Source of the DNA: Bacillota bacterium
Lineage (GTDB): Bacteria; Bacillota; Clostridia; Lachnospirales; Lachnospiraceae
Assembly: GCA_023434365.1 (NCBI GenBank)
Contig: JAEYSV010000018.1
Location: forward strand, 62,001 to 126,000
Length of the DNA: 64,000 nt
Direction: 5' to 3'
How positions within the stretch are numbered: position 1 is the stretch's first letter; every line of letters begins with the position of its first letter. The notes under the pieces were generated by a model. That model had not been told where the DNA came from. It ran no database searches and saw nothing but the letters and a program-made list of their open reading frames with translations. This document shows positions 54,573 through 64,000 of the stretch, piece after piece. Made by a program: the position numbers and the translations under genes.

Positions 54573-56339
54573 ATGATGGAAAAATGGTTTATAAAAAATA
54601 GGCAGGCTGATTATAAAAAGATTGCTGCTACGTTCGGTATCAGCGAGGTACTAGCTAGACTTTGTGTTAACCGAGGGATAAATAGTAAAGAAGAATTAAG
54701 TGCTTACTTAAACCCCAGTATTGAGCAACTTCATTCCCCATTTTTGTTGAAGGATATTGAGAAAGCTGTTCAACTAATCATTACTAAAATTAATGATCAA
54801 GCAAAGATTCGTATTGTTGGGGACTATGATGTTGATGGAGTAATGGCAACCTATATTCTATATACCGGACTAACCAAGATTAGTGCCATAGTGGATTATG
54901 AGATTCCAGAGCGAATCAAAGATGGTTACGGTATTAATATTAATATTATAGAGCAGGCCAAGAAGGATTATATTGATACTATTATTACCTGTGATAATGG
55001 AATTGCAGCGCTAGAACAAGTGAAAAGAGCAAAAGAGCTTAATATGACGGTAATTATAACCGACCATCATGACATAGCCTTCTTAGAAGAGTATGGTGTC
55101 CGCTCTTATATGGTTCCTGAAGCTGATGCCGTAGTGAATCCAAAGCAGGAAGACTGCCATTATCCATTTGAAGGAATCTGTGGTGCCGTAGTGGCATATA
55201 AACTGGTTGAGGCGCTATACCAAACACTCGGGCGTCAAAAAGACGATATTGAAGAACTCCTGGAATTTGCTGCAATTGCTACCGTATGTGATGTCATGGA
55301 TCTGGTCAATGAAAATCGTGCGATTGTAAAGTTTGGATTACAAAAGATTAATATGACTAAGAATCCTGGGTTACAGTCTCTATTGATGGAGACGGGGATT
55401 GCCGATAAGAAAATATCTGTATATCATCTGGGTTTCATCATTGGGCCATGTATTAATGCTTCCGGACGTTTGGAATCAGCAAAGTTAAGTCTGAGCCTAT
55501 TTTTAACCAATGATAAGGCACAGGCAGTCAGTAAGGCAAGACAGCTGAAACTGTTAAATGATGAACGTAAGGAAATGACTCAGGCAGGGCTTGATGAGGC
55601 AATTGAATATCTGGAACAATCAGAGCATAGTAATGACAAGGTTTTGTTAGTTTATTTGCCAAACTGTCATGAAAGTCTGGCAGGAATCATTGCCGGACGT
55701 GTAAAGGAACGCTACCATAAGCCAACGATTGTATTAACCGATGCTCATGTTGGTGTCAAAGGAAGTGCCCGCTCGATTGAAGAATACAATATGTTTGAAG
55801 AATTAAATAAATGTAAGACATTACTTTTAAAGTTTGGCGGTCATCCAATGGCAGCAGGTCTTTCTTTGGAGAAAGTAAATATTGAGCCACTTCGCCATCT
55901 GTTAAATGAGAATACGGTACTAACAGAGGAAGACTTGTTACTAAAGGTATCCTTTGATATGGTACTAGAGCTAGATCAGATTAGTATGCCACTTATCTAT
56001 GAAATTGAAAAGTTAGAGCCTTATGGAAAAGGCAATAATAAACCTTTATTTGTACTTAAGGATGTAACCGTGGTAAAAGCGAATGTTTTGGGTAAAAATA
56101 AGAATGTACTCAAGCTTCAGGTTACAAAAGGCAATCGTAATCAACGCTACACAGCCATGATCTTTCAAGGCGTATTAGAATTTGAACAATGTATTATCCA
56201 TAAGTATTCAGAGGAAGAACTACAAAAGGTGTATAGTGGTGTGAGTAATGAGGTATTACTTGATATCGTTTTTTACCCAGATATCAATGAGTTTAATGGA
56301 GTGCAGACGTTACAGATTATGATTCAGCATTATAGATAA
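54573..56339 (+). CDS. recJ: Single-stranded-DNA-specific exonuclease RecJ
   Basis: The 588-residue protein has the DHH phosphoesterase core with metal motifs IRIVGDYDVDGVMATY, TIITCDNGIAALEQ and VIITDHHD, then the DHHA1 domain (ARSIEEYNMFEEL; FGGHPMAAGL) and a C-terminal OB-like part (about 470-588). RecJ degrades single-stranded DNA 5' to 3' in repair and recombination. The ATG at 54573 or the adjacent one at 54576 may serve; the latter is better spaced from GAGGA. apt, rel and others follow. Confidence 0.95.
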   Translation: MMEKWFIKNRQADYKKIAATFGISEVLARLCVNRGINSKEELSAYLNPSIEQLHSPFLLKDIEKAVQLIITKINDQAKIRIVGDYDVDGVMATYILYTGLTKISAIVDYEIPERIKDGYGININIIEQAKKDYIDTIITCDNGIAALEQVKRAKELNMTVIITDHHDIAFLEEYGVRSYMVPEADAVVNPKQEDCHYPFEGICGAVVAYKLVEALYQTLGRQKDDIEELLEFAAIATVCDVMDLVNENRAIVKFGLQKINMTKNPGLQSLLMETGIADKKISVYHLGFIIGPCINASGRLESAKLSLSLFLTNDKAQAVSKARQLKLLNDERKEMTQAGLDEAIEYLEQSEHSNDKVLLVYLPNCHESLAGIIAGRVKERYHKPTIVLTDAHVGVKGSARSIEEYNMFEELNKCKTLLLKFGGHPMAAGLSLEKVNIEPLRHLLNENTVLTEEDLLLKVSFDMVLELDQISMPLIYEIEKLEPYGKGNNKPLFVLKDVTVVKANVLGKNKNVLKLQVTKGNRNQRYTAMIFQGVLEFEQCIIHKYSEEELQKVYSGVSNEVLLDIVFYPDINEFNGVQTLQIMIQHYR

Positions 56340-56490
56340 CATAAGCATGTTAAAAATAATAAATTCACTTTGCAATCAGTTTTGTTAACTGATATAATCA
56401 TAACGGATATTTAACCTATCAAGAGATTCCCGTAAACTAAACGGGTTATGGAAACAACAAAATATATAAGTGAAAACAAAGGAGCGTATT

Positions 56491-57015
56491 ATGAAGAAAT
56501 TAGAAGAATATGTAAGAAGTATACCAGACTTTCCTGAGGAGGGAATCATTTTCCGTGATGTTACAAGCGTACTACAAGATGGGAATGGTTTAAAGCTTGC
56601 GATTGACCAAATGCAAGAATTACTTAATGGAATAGATTTTGATCTGGTAGTAGGCCCTGAATCCAGAGGCTTTATTTTCGGCGTTCCTATTGCATATAAT
56701 TTGAACAAAGGCTTCATCCCGGTTCGTAAAAAAGGTAAACTTCCATGCGAAACAGTGGAGATGGAATATGACCTTGAATATGGTTCTGCAATTATTGAAA
56801 TTCATAAAGATGCTATTAAACCAGGTCAGAAAGTGGTAATCATTGATGATCTGATTGCTACCGGTGGAACAATTGAAGCAATCATTAAGCTGATTGAACA
56901 ACTTGGTGGAGAAGTAGTAAAAATCGCGTTCCTAATGGAGCTCGAAGGATTACAAGGTCGTGAAAAGCTGAAAGGCTATGACGTGGTAAGTGTAATCAAA
57001 TATGAAGGAAAGTAA
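56491..57015 (+). CDS. apt: Adenine phosphoribosyltransferase
   Basis: The 174-residue protein starts at the ATG at 56491 behind AAAGGAG; a GTG at 56470 in frame lacks a site. Motifs are FPEEGIIFRDVTSVL, VVGPESRGFIFGVPIA, the flexible-loop region RKKGKLPCETVEMEYDLEYG and the PRPP site VVIIDDLIATGGTIEA. It salvages adenine to AMP. Neighbours recJ and rel are typical of Firmicutes. A terminator at 57056 separates it from rel. Confidence 0.97.
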   Translation: MKKLEEYVRSIPDFPEEGIIFRDVTSVLQDGNGLKLAIDQMQELLNGIDFDLVVGPESRGFIFGVPIAYNLNKGFIPVRKKGKLPCETVEMEYDLEYGSAIIEIHKDAIKPGQKVVIIDDLIATGGTIEAIIKLIEQLGGEVVKIAFLMELEGLQGREKLKGYDVVSVIKYEGK

Positions 57016-57055
57016 CACGATAATATAATTATCGACAAACCGTTATTGAATTGAT

Positions 57056-57125
57056 AAAACCCATTTGATGTAGATAAAATGCCTATTTAGAATCGTTTGG
57101 CGTTCATCAAATGGGTTTTTATGTA
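57056..57125 (+). terminator. Intrinsic terminator after apt
   Basis: AAAACCCATTTGATG (57056-57070) pairs with CATCAAATGGGTTTTT (57105-57120). The 34-base loop contains an inner hairpin (AATGCC with GGCGTT, including a G-U pair), and T runs follow. Confidence 0.85.
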
Positions 57126-57160
57126 TTTTTGTTCACTTTTTTCAATCCTAAAGAATTACA

Positions 57161-57189
57161 TTGATTTTTTTTGTCAATGACTCTATAAT
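57161..57189 (+). promoter_or_regulatory. Promoter of rel
   Basis: TTGATT (57161-57166) and TATAAT (57184-57189) are 17 bases apart, 34 bases before the ATG. Confidence 0.75.
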
Positions 57190-57223
57190 AAAAAGATAAC
57201 AGTCAGGACGAGGCGGTGATACA

Positions 57224-59530
57224 ATGGGAGAACAAGATAATATTAATAAACCGACGATAATTCACGATTCAGAAGAGGCAAGTAATATATTAAAACCGGC
57301 TGATTTTACTGATCCAAAGGAACTGTATACTCAGCTAATGAATATCATAAAAGGCTATCATCCATCTGACGATCTGAAGATTATTGAGAAAGCTTACAAA
57401 ATCGCAGAGGATGCTCATAAAAATCAACTTAGAAAGTCAGGTGAACCATATATTGTTCATCCTATTTGTGTGGGCATTATTCTGGCGAGACTTGAATTAG
57501 ATAAAGAGACGATTGTTGCTGGTTTGCTTCATGACGTTGTAGAAGATACCGTTATGACAACTGAGCAGATTAAAACGGAGTTCAGTGAAGAAATTGCTCT
57601 ATTAGTAGATGGAGTTACCAAACTGACTCAGATAAATTATCATGCTGATAAAGTAGAAATTCAGGCAGAGAATTTGCGTAAAATGTTCCTAGCAATGGCG
57701 AAGGATATACGAGTGATCTTAATCAAACTGGCTGACCGTCTGCACAACATGAGAACACTCAAATATATGAGACCGGAAAAGCAGAAAGAAATTGCCAGGG
57801 AAACGATGGATATCTATGCACCAATTGCTCAGCGCCTTGGTATCAGCAAGATTAAAATCGAATTGGATGATTTATCATTAAAATATCTGGAACCAGAAAT
57901 ATATAAAGACTTAACAGAAAAAATTGCGTCTAAAAAGAGCGAGCGTGAGGCTTTTATTGGTGGCATTGTGGAAGAAGTAGAATTCCATATTGCAGAAGCT
58001 GATATAAAAGCTAATATTTATGGACGAGTTAAACATTTCTTCAGTATTTACAAAAAAATGATTAATCAGAACAAGACGCTTGAACAAATCTATGACCTCT
58101 TTGCAGTTCGCATTATTACAGAATCAGTAAAAGACTGTTATGCTTGTCTTGGTGTCATACATGAGATGTATAAACCAATTCCAGGAAGGTTTAAAGACTA
58201 TATTGCGATGCCAAAACCGAACATGTACCAGTCTTTGCATACGACATTAATCGGTCCCAATGGACAACCATTTGAAATTCAGATTCGTACACTTGATATG
58301 CACCGTACTGCGGAGTTTGGTATTGCAGCGCATTGGAAATATAAAGAGGGTAATGATGGTAAGGATTCAAAGGATAATGAAGAAGCAAAATTAAACTGGT
58401 TACGACAGATTCTTGAGTGGCAGAAAGATTTGTCGGATAATCATGAATTCTTAAGTTTGCTAAAGAGTGACCTGGATTTATTTAGCGAGAGTGTTTATTG
58501 TTTTACCCCTACAGGGGATGTAAAAAACCTACCAAATGGTTCTACTCCAATCGACTTTGCCTATAGCATTCATAGTGCAGTAGGAAATAAAATGGTGGGT
58601 GCCAGAGTAAATGGAAAGCTAGTAAATATTGATTATAAAATACAAAATGGTGATCGAATTGAGATTCTTACATCTCAAAACTCAAGAGGCCCTAGCCGTG
58701 ACTGGCTTGGACTTGTAAAGAGTACCCAGGCTAAGAATAAAATAAACCAATGGTATAAGACCCAGTATAAAGATGATAATATCACCAGAGGGAAAGATAT
58801 GCTGGTGGGTTATTGCAAGACGAAGAGTATTGTTCTTAGTGACCTGATGAAAACTGAATTTATGCATCCAGTAATGGCCAAATATGGTTTTAGGGACTGG
58901 GATAGTGTTTATGCAGCAATTGGTCACGGTGGACTCAAAGAAGGCCAGATTATCAATAAGCTTCAGGAAGAGTATAATAAAAAGAACCGTAAAGAAATGA
59001 CGGATGCTAAATTACTCGAAACGATTCAGGAAGTATCAAAAGAAAAACTTCCTGTTCAGAAAAAGAGTAAGGGTGGCATAGTCGTAAAAGGGATCCATGA
59101 TGTAGCTGTTCGCTTCAGTAAGTGTTGCAGCCCTGTTCCTGGTGATGAAATTGTTGGATTTATTACAAGAGGCCGTGGCGTATCGATTCACCGGACAGAT
59201 TGTGTTAACATCATTAATCTTCCAACGGAAGACAGAGTCAGGTTAATTGAAGCTGAATGGCATGTAATGCCTGAAGTGGAAAAAGAGGAATACTATACTG
59301 CAGAATTAAAGATCTTTGCGAACAATCGGACTGGTGTTTTGGTAGATATCAGTAAAGTATTCACTGAAAATAAAATCAGTGTCACATCAATGAATGTACG
59401 TACAAATAAGCAAGGAACAGCAACAATTAGTATTGGGTTTGAGATTAAAGGAGTGAATCAGTTACAGACAATTATCAGTAAGATTCTGAATGTGGAAAGC
59501 GTTCTGGATATTCAGAGAACCTCTGGCTGA
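57224..59530 (+). CDS. rel: Bifunctional (p)ppGpp synthetase/hydrolase
   Basis: A 768-residue RelA/SpoT homologue of normal length. The HD hydrolase motif is complete (AGLLHDVVEDTVMTT, ADRLHNMRTL), and the synthetase domain has RVKHFFSIYKKM, the YDLFAVRIIT segment and PKPNMYQSLHTTLIGP. A TGS domain (FTPTGDVKNLPNGSTPIDFA) and C-terminal ACT domain (FANNRTGVLVDISKVFTENK) follow, with a CCSPVPGDEIVGF zinc-finger-like region. It both makes and degrades the alarmone of the stringent response. AGGCGGTGA precedes the ATG. Confidence 0.97.
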   Translation: MGEQDNINKPTIIHDSEEASNILKPADFTDPKELYTQLMNIIKGYHPSDDLKIIEKAYKIAEDAHKNQLRKSGEPYIVHPICVGIILARLELDKETIVAGLLHDVVEDTVMTTEQIKTEFSEEIALLVDGVTKLTQINYHADKVEIQAENLRKMFLAMAKDIRVILIKLADRLHNMRTLKYMRPEKQKEIARETMDIYAPIAQRLGISKIKIELDDLSLKYLEPEIYKDLTEKIASKKSEREAFIGGIVEEVEFHIAEADIKANIYGRVKHFFSIYKKMINQNKTLEQIYDLFAVRIITESVKDCYACLGVIHEMYKPIPGRFKDYIAMPKPNMYQSLHTTLIGPNGQPFEIQIRTLDMHRTAEFGIAAHWKYKEGNDGKDSKDNEEAKLNWLRQILEWQKDLSDNHEFLSLLKSDLDLFSESVYCFTPTGDVKNLPNGSTPIDFAYSIHSAVGNKMVGARVNGKLVNIDYKIQNGDRIEILTSQNSRGPSRDWLGLVKSTQAKNKINQWYKTQYKDDNITRGKDMLVGYCKTKSIVLSDLMKTEFMHPVMAKYGFRDWDSVYAAIGHGGLKEGQIINKLQEEYNKKNRKEMTDAKLLETIQEVSKEKLPVQKKSKGGIVVKGIHDVAVRFSKCCSPVPGDEIVGFITRGRGVSIHRTDCVNIINLPTEDRVRLIEAEWHVMPEVEKEEYYTAELKIFANNRTGVLVDISKVFTENKISVTSMNVRTNKQGTATISIGFEIKGVNQLQTIISKILNVESVLDIQRTSG

Positions 59531-59565
59531 TTTAAGATGAATAACAAGAAAAAAGGAGTTATCAG

Positions 59566-60213
59566 ATGACTGAGAACTTAAAATTTGCAGTTTATCCTAT
59601 GGTACTTGGAGTTGTATCTACAAACTGCTATATTGTTGCGAATCAGGTAACAAAGGAAGCAGTTATTGTTGATCCAGCAGACTCTGCAATAAGAATTCAA
59701 AATCGCATAGAGGAACTTGGTTTGACTCCAGTTGCATTACTTGTAACACACGGGCATTTTGATCATATAATGGCAATCCCGCAGCTGTCAGAAAAGTATC
59801 ATATCCCAACATATATATATGAAGTAGATAAGCCGTTAATGGCAGATCCAATGCTAAACTGTTCTGCACTATTTATGCCTCGCCATTCGATGAGTATTAC
59901 TGAGGCGCAAACGGTAACGGACGGTCAGCAACTTTCATTAGCAGGAATGGATATCACGGTGATTCATACTCCTGGACATACTGCAGGAGGATGCTGCTAT
60001 TATTTTGAAGATTGCGGTTTTGTTATGACGGGTGATACGCTGTTTTGTGGTACTGTTGGACGGTGCGACTTACCAACTGGAAACTATCAAACCTTACTTC
60101 GCTCAATTAAGAACCGGTTGTTTGTATTGCCAGAGGAAACTAAGGTGTATCCTGGACATGAACAGAGCACAACCATTGGACATGAAATTGTCCATAATAT
60201 GGAGATAGAATAA
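59566..60213 (+). CDS. Metallo-beta-lactamase-fold hydrolase (glyoxalase II-like)
   Basis: A 215-residue protein with all metal motifs: VTHGHFDHIMAIP, HTPGHTAGGCCYYF, TGDTLFCGTVGRCDLP and YPGHEQSTTIGHE. This is the YcbL/small glyoxalase II group that hydrolyses thioesters such as hydroxyacyl-glutathione analogues; Clostridia mostly lack glutathione, so the true thiol is unclear. It lies between rel and hemZ, an order common in Clostridia, 35 bases after rel with AAAGGAG before the ATG. Confidence 0.93.
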   Translation: MTENLKFAVYPMVLGVVSTNCYIVANQVTKEAVIVDPADSAIRIQNRIEELGLTPVALLVTHGHFDHIMAIPQLSEKYHIPTYIYEVDKPLMADPMLNCSALFMPRHSMSITEAQTVTDGQQLSLAGMDITVIHTPGHTAGGCCYYFEDCGFVMTGDTLFCGTVGRCDLPTGNYQTLLRSIKNRLFVLPEETKVYPGHEQSTTIGHEIVHNMEIE

Positions 60214-60216
60214 ATT

Positions 60217-61677
60217 ATGATACAGATTTTACAAAAAAATGATGATTTGGAATATGAACTAAGAGCCTTACTTATGTCCTTTTTTCCGGGTCAGACAATC
60301 ACAACAAAAGAAGTGATTTACGATGCATCAGAAGAAGTATATACTGTGGATGCTGTTTTTTTAGAGGACCGAATAGGTATTTCATTTTTAAAAAATGGAA
60401 TACCTATCTTAATGAAAGAAAGCTGTGCTAACCAAGCAAATCGAAGTGAGTATAAGAATGTCGCTAAGATGCTTGTATATCAGGGGATGAGTGAAATTAC
60501 CCAAAAAACGCTTCCTTGGGGCACATTAAGTGGTGTTCGCCCTACTAAAATGGCATTTGCTAGATTAGAAAAGGGTGCGACTGATGAGGAAGTACTTAAC
60601 TTCTATGGGGAGCAGTATCTATGCTCTAATGAGAAGGCCAGGCTAGCACTAACGATTGCCAGGAAGGAACTTGACATTTTAAGGGAGATAGATTATAAAA
60701 ATGGTTATAGTCTTTATATAGGAATCCCATTTTGTCCAACCAGGTGCCTATACTGTTCCTTTACCGCATATTCAGTGACAGCGTATGAAAAGCAGGTAGA
60801 TGCCTACCTTGACGCTTTATTTAAAGAAATCCAATTTGCTGCAAAAGGACATATTGGCAAAAAGCTGACCACGATTTATATAGGTGGTGGTACACCAACT
60901 AGTTTAAATGAAAAGCAACTTAAGCGACTGTTAATCGAAGTGACGACAAAGCTTGACTTTACGCATGTAAAGGAGTTTACCGTAGAAGCTGGCAGACCAG
61001 ACAGTATCACGCGAGAGAAGCTTGAATTGTTAAAGGAATTTGGAGTAAATCGTATTAGCATTAATCCTCAGACGATGAACTTAAGAACTCTTGAGATTAT
61101 CGGAAGAAAGCATACAGTGGAGCAAATTGTTGAGGCATTTCGGATGGCTAGGGAAGTAGGCCATACGAATATTAATATGGATTTAATTATCGGTCTGCCT
61201 GGTGAGGATGTTGCTGAAGTAGCATATACCCTCGCTGAGATCAAAAAACTAAAACCTGAGAGCGTTACGGTGCATACGTTAGCAATAAAGCGGGCCGCTT
61301 ATCTTAATATGTATAAAGACAAGTATAAAGATTTGACTTTTGGAGATGCAAAAGCTTGCCTTCAGTTAACAGAAACATTTGCGAAGGAAATGGGCTATGA
61401 GCCTTATTATCTATACCGTCAGAAGAATATGTCAGATAATCTTGAGAATGTTGGTTATTCCATTCCAGGAATGGAATGTATCTATAACATACTGATTATG
61501 GAGGAGAGACAAGATATTATTGCTTTGGGAGCTGGAGCTTCCTCCAAATATATAATGTATGATCAAAACCGCATTGAACGCGTTGAGAATGTGAAAGATG
61601 TGAATGAGTATATTAACCGTATTGAAGAAATGATTCAGAGAAAAAAGACATTTATCAATAAGGAATATGAACTGTAA
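60217..61677 (+). CDS. hemZ: HemZ-type coproporphyrinogen III dehydrogenase-like radical-SAM enzyme
   Basis: The 486-residue protein carries the radical-SAM cluster motif FCPTRCLYCSFTAYS (C-x3-C-x2-C, about residue 173) and the HemN-group signatures TIYIGGGTPTSLNEKQ, TVEAGRPDSIT, GVNRISINPQTMN and NMDLIIGLPGE. An extra N-terminal domain (about 1-160) distinguishes HemZ from HemN/HemW. It follows the MBL gene by three bases, so the two are coupled. Activity as a coproporphyrinogen oxidase is uncertain in organisms without full haem synthesis; relatives also serve other roles. Confidence 0.92.
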   Translation: MIQILQKNDDLEYELRALLMSFFPGQTITTKEVIYDASEEVYTVDAVFLEDRIGISFLKNGIPILMKESCANQANRSEYKNVAKMLVYQGMSEITQKTLPWGTLSGVRPTKMAFARLEKGATDEEVLNFYGEQYLCSNEKARLALTIARKELDILREIDYKNGYSLYIGIPFCPTRCLYCSFTAYSVTAYEKQVDAYLDALFKEIQFAAKGHIGKKLTTIYIGGGTPTSLNEKQLKRLLIEVTTKLDFTHVKEFTVEAGRPDSITREKLELLKEFGVNRISINPQTMNLRTLEIIGRKHTVEQIVEAFRMAREVGHTNINMDLIIGLPGEDVAEVAYTLAEIKKLKPESVTVHTLAIKRAAYLNMYKDKYKDLTFGDAKACLQLTETFAKEMGYEPYYLYRQKNMSDNLENVGYSIPGMECIYNILIMEERQDIIALGAGASSKYIMYDQNRIERVENVKDVNEYINRIEEMIQRKKTFINKEYEL

Positions 61678-61700
61678 TCATGGTTTTGGAGGACGTAGTA

Positions 61701-62333
61701 ATGGGGGAAAACGAACGGACTGTATTAGAAAATCTACAAATTGGTATGTCGGATAATTTTACCCAAGCGGATTTTATCGAAGCAATTAATCATGGTGTTC
61801 TCGTTAGCAGACTAGCTTACCAGATTGCTCTGGAGTTACAGGAAACAAAAGAGTTCTGTTATGATATTGCCTTGGCGGGATTGTTGCATGATATTGGGAA
61901 ATTAAAGATCCAATCTTATCTGTATGGTAGAAGTAATGACACACTGGCTATTGAAGAGATGAAGTATGTCAGAATGCATTCCACCTATAGCTATGAAATA
62001 TTAAAAGAACGATACTATAATTCTAATATTCTAGAAAGTGTGTATCATCATCACGAAAATTATGATGGTTCGGGATATCCGGATAATCTGATAGGGAAAG
62101 CAATTCCCTATGGGGCTCGTATTCTTAGAACTTGCGATGTATTTGCAGCTCTAGTATCTAATCGGCCTTACCGTGCTGCCTTTGATATTGATACAGCACT
62201 AGAATTAATGATAGATGAAGTAAAAAATTTTGATATGCAGATTTTTCTTGCTTTTCAGAGAGTATTACACAGCGAACAGTTTTCAAAGATTCGTGAGCTA
62301 ATTCGAATCGCCAATGCTAAGTATACGTATTAA
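61701..62333 (+). CDS. Small HD-GYP-domain protein
   Basis: The ATG at 61701 follows GGAGG by eight bases and gives 210 residues; an ATG at 61680 lies ahead of the site. The domain carries HDIGK in LAGLLHDIGKLKIQS, and YHHHENYDGSGYPDNLIGKA with the GYP motif, then RILRTCDVFAALVSNRPYRAA. HD-GYP proteins degrade cyclic di-GMP; no sensor or other domain is attached, and this could be part of a two-protein system. It sits where hisS is often found between hemZ and aspS in related clusters. It is 23 bases after hemZ. Confidence 0.9.
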   Translation: MGENERTVLENLQIGMSDNFTQADFIEAINHGVLVSRLAYQIALELQETKEFCYDIALAGLLHDIGKLKIQSYLYGRSNDTLAIEEMKYVRMHSTYSYEILKERYYNSNILESVYHHHENYDGSGYPDNLIGKAIPYGARILRTCDVFAALVSNRPYRAAFDIDTALELMIDEVKNFDMQIFLAFQRVLHSEQFSKIRELIRIANAKYTY

Positions 62334-62368
62334 AGCTAACTATAAATTAATATAAAAGGAGAATTGCC

Positions 62369-64000
62369 ATGGCAGAATCAATGAAGGGGCTAAAAAGAAG
62401 CCATAGATGTACGGAACTATCGTTATCTGATATCGGAAATGAAGTGGTTCTTATGGGATGGGTACAAAAACAAAGAAATAAAGGTGGACTTATCTTTATC
62501 GATTTGCGCGACCGTTCTGGAATTATGCAAGTTATATTTGATGAGAGTGAATCCGATAAAGACATGTTTGAAAAAGCCGGGAAACTTCGCAGTGAATTTG
62601 TAATTGCAGTAACTGGTACAGTTGCTGCCCGTTCTGGTGCAGTGAATGAAAACTTAAAAACCGGAGAGATCGAAATCCGTGCCAAGGAGTTACGCGTATT
62701 ATCCGAGGCAGAAACCCCACCATTTCCTATTGAAGAGGAAAGTAAGACGAAAGAAGAGTTACGTCTCAAATATCGTTACCTTGATCTTAGAAGACCGGAT
62801 TTGCAAGCCAATCTGATTATGAGAAGTAAAGTAGCAACTTTAGTTCGCTCATTTTTATCAGACGAAGGATTTCTTGAAATCGAAACTCCAATGTTAACGA
62901 AAAGTACTCCGGAAGGGGCAAGGGATTATCTAGTACCAAGCCGTGTACATCCAGGTAATTTTTATGCGTTGCCACAGTCTCCTCAGCTTTTCAAACAGCT
63001 ATTAATGTGTTCTGGTTATGACCGTTATTTCCAGATTGTCAAATGCTTTAGAGATGAGGATTTGCGTGCAGACAGACAACCAGAATTTACACAGATTGAT
63101 ATGGAGTTATCCTTTGTTGATATTGATGACGTAATTGATGTTAACGAACGCTTATTGCAACAGATATTTAAAGATATCTTAGGAATAGAAATTACCCTTC
63201 CAATCGAAAGAATGCCATATGCAGAAGCAATGGACCGTTTTGGTAGTGATAAACCGGATACCCGTTTTGGTATGGAATTAGTTAATGTATCTGAAGTAGT
63301 AGCTGGCTGTGGATTCTCCGTATTTACGGGAGCATTAGATAATGGTGGCTCGGTTCGTGGTATTAATGCCAAAGGTCAGGGAGCTATGCCTCGTAAGAAG
63401 ATTGATGCGTTAGTTGATTATGCCAAAGATTTTGGCGCAAAGGGTCTTGCTTACCTTGCTATTAATGAGGATGGAACTTACAAATCAAGTTTTTCAAAAT
63501 TCATGACAGAAGAGGAACTTAATAAGCTGGTATCTGCTATGGCTGGAGAACCAGGTGATTTACTTTTATTTGCAGCAGATGTGAATGATGTTGTATATGA
63601 TGTATTAGGAAACCTACGTTTAGAGATCGCAAGGAATCTTAATATGCTTGATAAAAATGAGTTTAAGTTCTTATGGGTTACTGAGTTCCCATTACTTGAG
63701 TATTCTAAAGAGCAGGGGCGTTTTGTAGCAAAGCATCATCCATTTACAATGCCAATGGAAGAAGACCTTGCATTACTCGATACTAATCCGGAATTAGTTC
63801 GTGCAAAAGCTTATGATATTGTGTTAAATGGAACGGAAATTGGTGGCGGTAGTGTCAGAATCTATCAAAGTGATGTTCAAGAAAAAATGTTTGAGGTGCT
63901 TGGATTTAGTAAAGAAGATGCTTATGAACGATTTGGATTCTTGTTAAATGCATTTAAATATGGTGTTCCTCCACATGCTGGTCTGGCTTATGGACTTGAT
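62369..64000 (+). CDS. aspS: Aspartyl-tRNA synthetase (partial, C-terminus outside window)
   Basis: The open frame from the ATG at 62369 runs 544 codons to the window edge without a stop; the family is about 590 residues. An OB-fold anticodon-binding domain (about 10-110; VVLMGWVQKQRNKGGLIFID) leads into the class II catalytic core: RYLDLRRPDLQANL, motif 2 CFRDEDLRADRQPEFTQIDM, and the bacterial GAD insertion (about 300-420). Motif 3 begins at the edge (HAGLAYGLD). It charges tRNA-Asp. AAAAGGAG precedes the ATG. Confidence 0.97.
   Translation, partial: MAESMKGLKRSHRCTELSLSDIGNEVVLMGWVQKQRNKGGLIFIDLRDRSGIMQVIFDESESDKDMFEKAGKLRSEFVIAVTGTVAARSGAVNENLKTGEIEIRAKELRVLSEAETPPFPIEEESKTKEELRLKYRYLDLRRPDLQANLIMRSKVATLVRSFLSDEGFLEIETPMLTKSTPEGARDYLVPSRVHPGNFYALPQSPQLFKQLLMCSGYDRYFQIVKCFRDEDLRADRQPEFTQIDMELSFVDIDDVIDVNERLLQQIFKDILGIEITLPIERMPYAEAMDRFGSDKPDTRFGMELVNVSEVVAGCGFSVFTGALDNGGSVRGINAKGQGAMPRKKIDALVDYAKDFGAKGLAYLAINEDGTYKSSFSKFMTEEELNKLVSAMAGEPGDLLLFAADVNDVVYDVLGNLRLEIARNLNMLDKNEFKFLWVTEFPLLEYSKEQGRFVAKHHPFTMPMEEDLALLDTNPELVRAKAYDIVLNGTEIGGGSVRIYQSDVQEKMFEVLGFSKEDAYERFGFLLNAFKYGVPPHAGLAYGLD

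Noticed and set aside
62347..62769. 140-codon minus-strand frame
   Set aside because: It lies antisense to aspS, whose frame is certain.

Overview
The window is AT-rich, densely coded DNA from a strictly anaerobic, Gram-positive Clostridia. The gene set (class III ribonucleotide reductase, SCIFF peptide with its radical-SAM partner, SecDF fusion, HemZ, Rex, Hcp, rubredoxin, FeoAB, T-box leader, BioY under a BirA-type site) fits Lachnospiraceae. A plant-polysaccharide degrader such as Lachnoclostridium phytofermentans is my best guess; this is from memory of the families, not from a search.

Layout. 1-6.5 kb: the 5' part of an ABC-F ATPase gene (minus strand), then an operon rex - coiled-coil protein - acpS - nnr - alr - ndoA-type toxin. 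6.5-11.1 kb (minus strand): a lipoprotein GH5 glycanase, a free DUF1858 protein, cstA behind a leader with an intrinsic-terminator hairpin, and a DegV/FakB protein. 11.4-15.6 kb: a small secreted peptide, then a membrane-lipid group (YbhN-like flippase, pssA, psd) and a second DegV protein. 15.7-22.9 kb: nrdD-nrdG-dut behind a NrdR-like double box, an alanine T-box with alaA, bioY behind a BirA-like operator, then tgt-yajC.

23-49.7 kb is accessory in character: two subtilisin-like proteases plus two decayed 3' ends of further copies; a nitrosative/oxidative stress group (two Crp/Fnr regulators, Hcp with a C-terminal DUF1858, hemerythrin, a flavin reductase-rubredoxin, D-lactate dehydrogenase); a degenerate IS256-family transposase and simple repeats; a NifX-like/DUF134/two-part permease group; a GGDEF + HD-GYP receptor; an alcohol dehydrogenase; MarR-MATE; a metallophosphoesterase; a DtxR-like regulator divergent from feoA-feoA-feoB-Cys-rich peptide; and a PHP phosphatase. 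This block sits between yajC and the TIGR04086-SCIFF-scfB-secDF genes, which I recall as neighbours in other Clostridia, so it may be an insertion into an otherwise conserved neighbourhood.

49.9-64 kb is core again: TIGR04086 membrane protein, SCIFF precursor, hairpin, scfB, secDF, recJ, apt, rel, MBL hydrolase, hemZ, a small HD-GYP protein and the 5' part of aspS.

The least explained items are: (a) a roughly 170-nt intergenic region between hcp and the hemerythrin gene with three long complementary arm pairs, two of which cross; (b) the protease array with two 3' relics that start at nearly the same codon; (c) the putative attenuator in front of cstA; (d) paired operator-like repeats in front of several genes. 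No rRNA, tRNA, CRISPR array or intact insertion sequence was seen.
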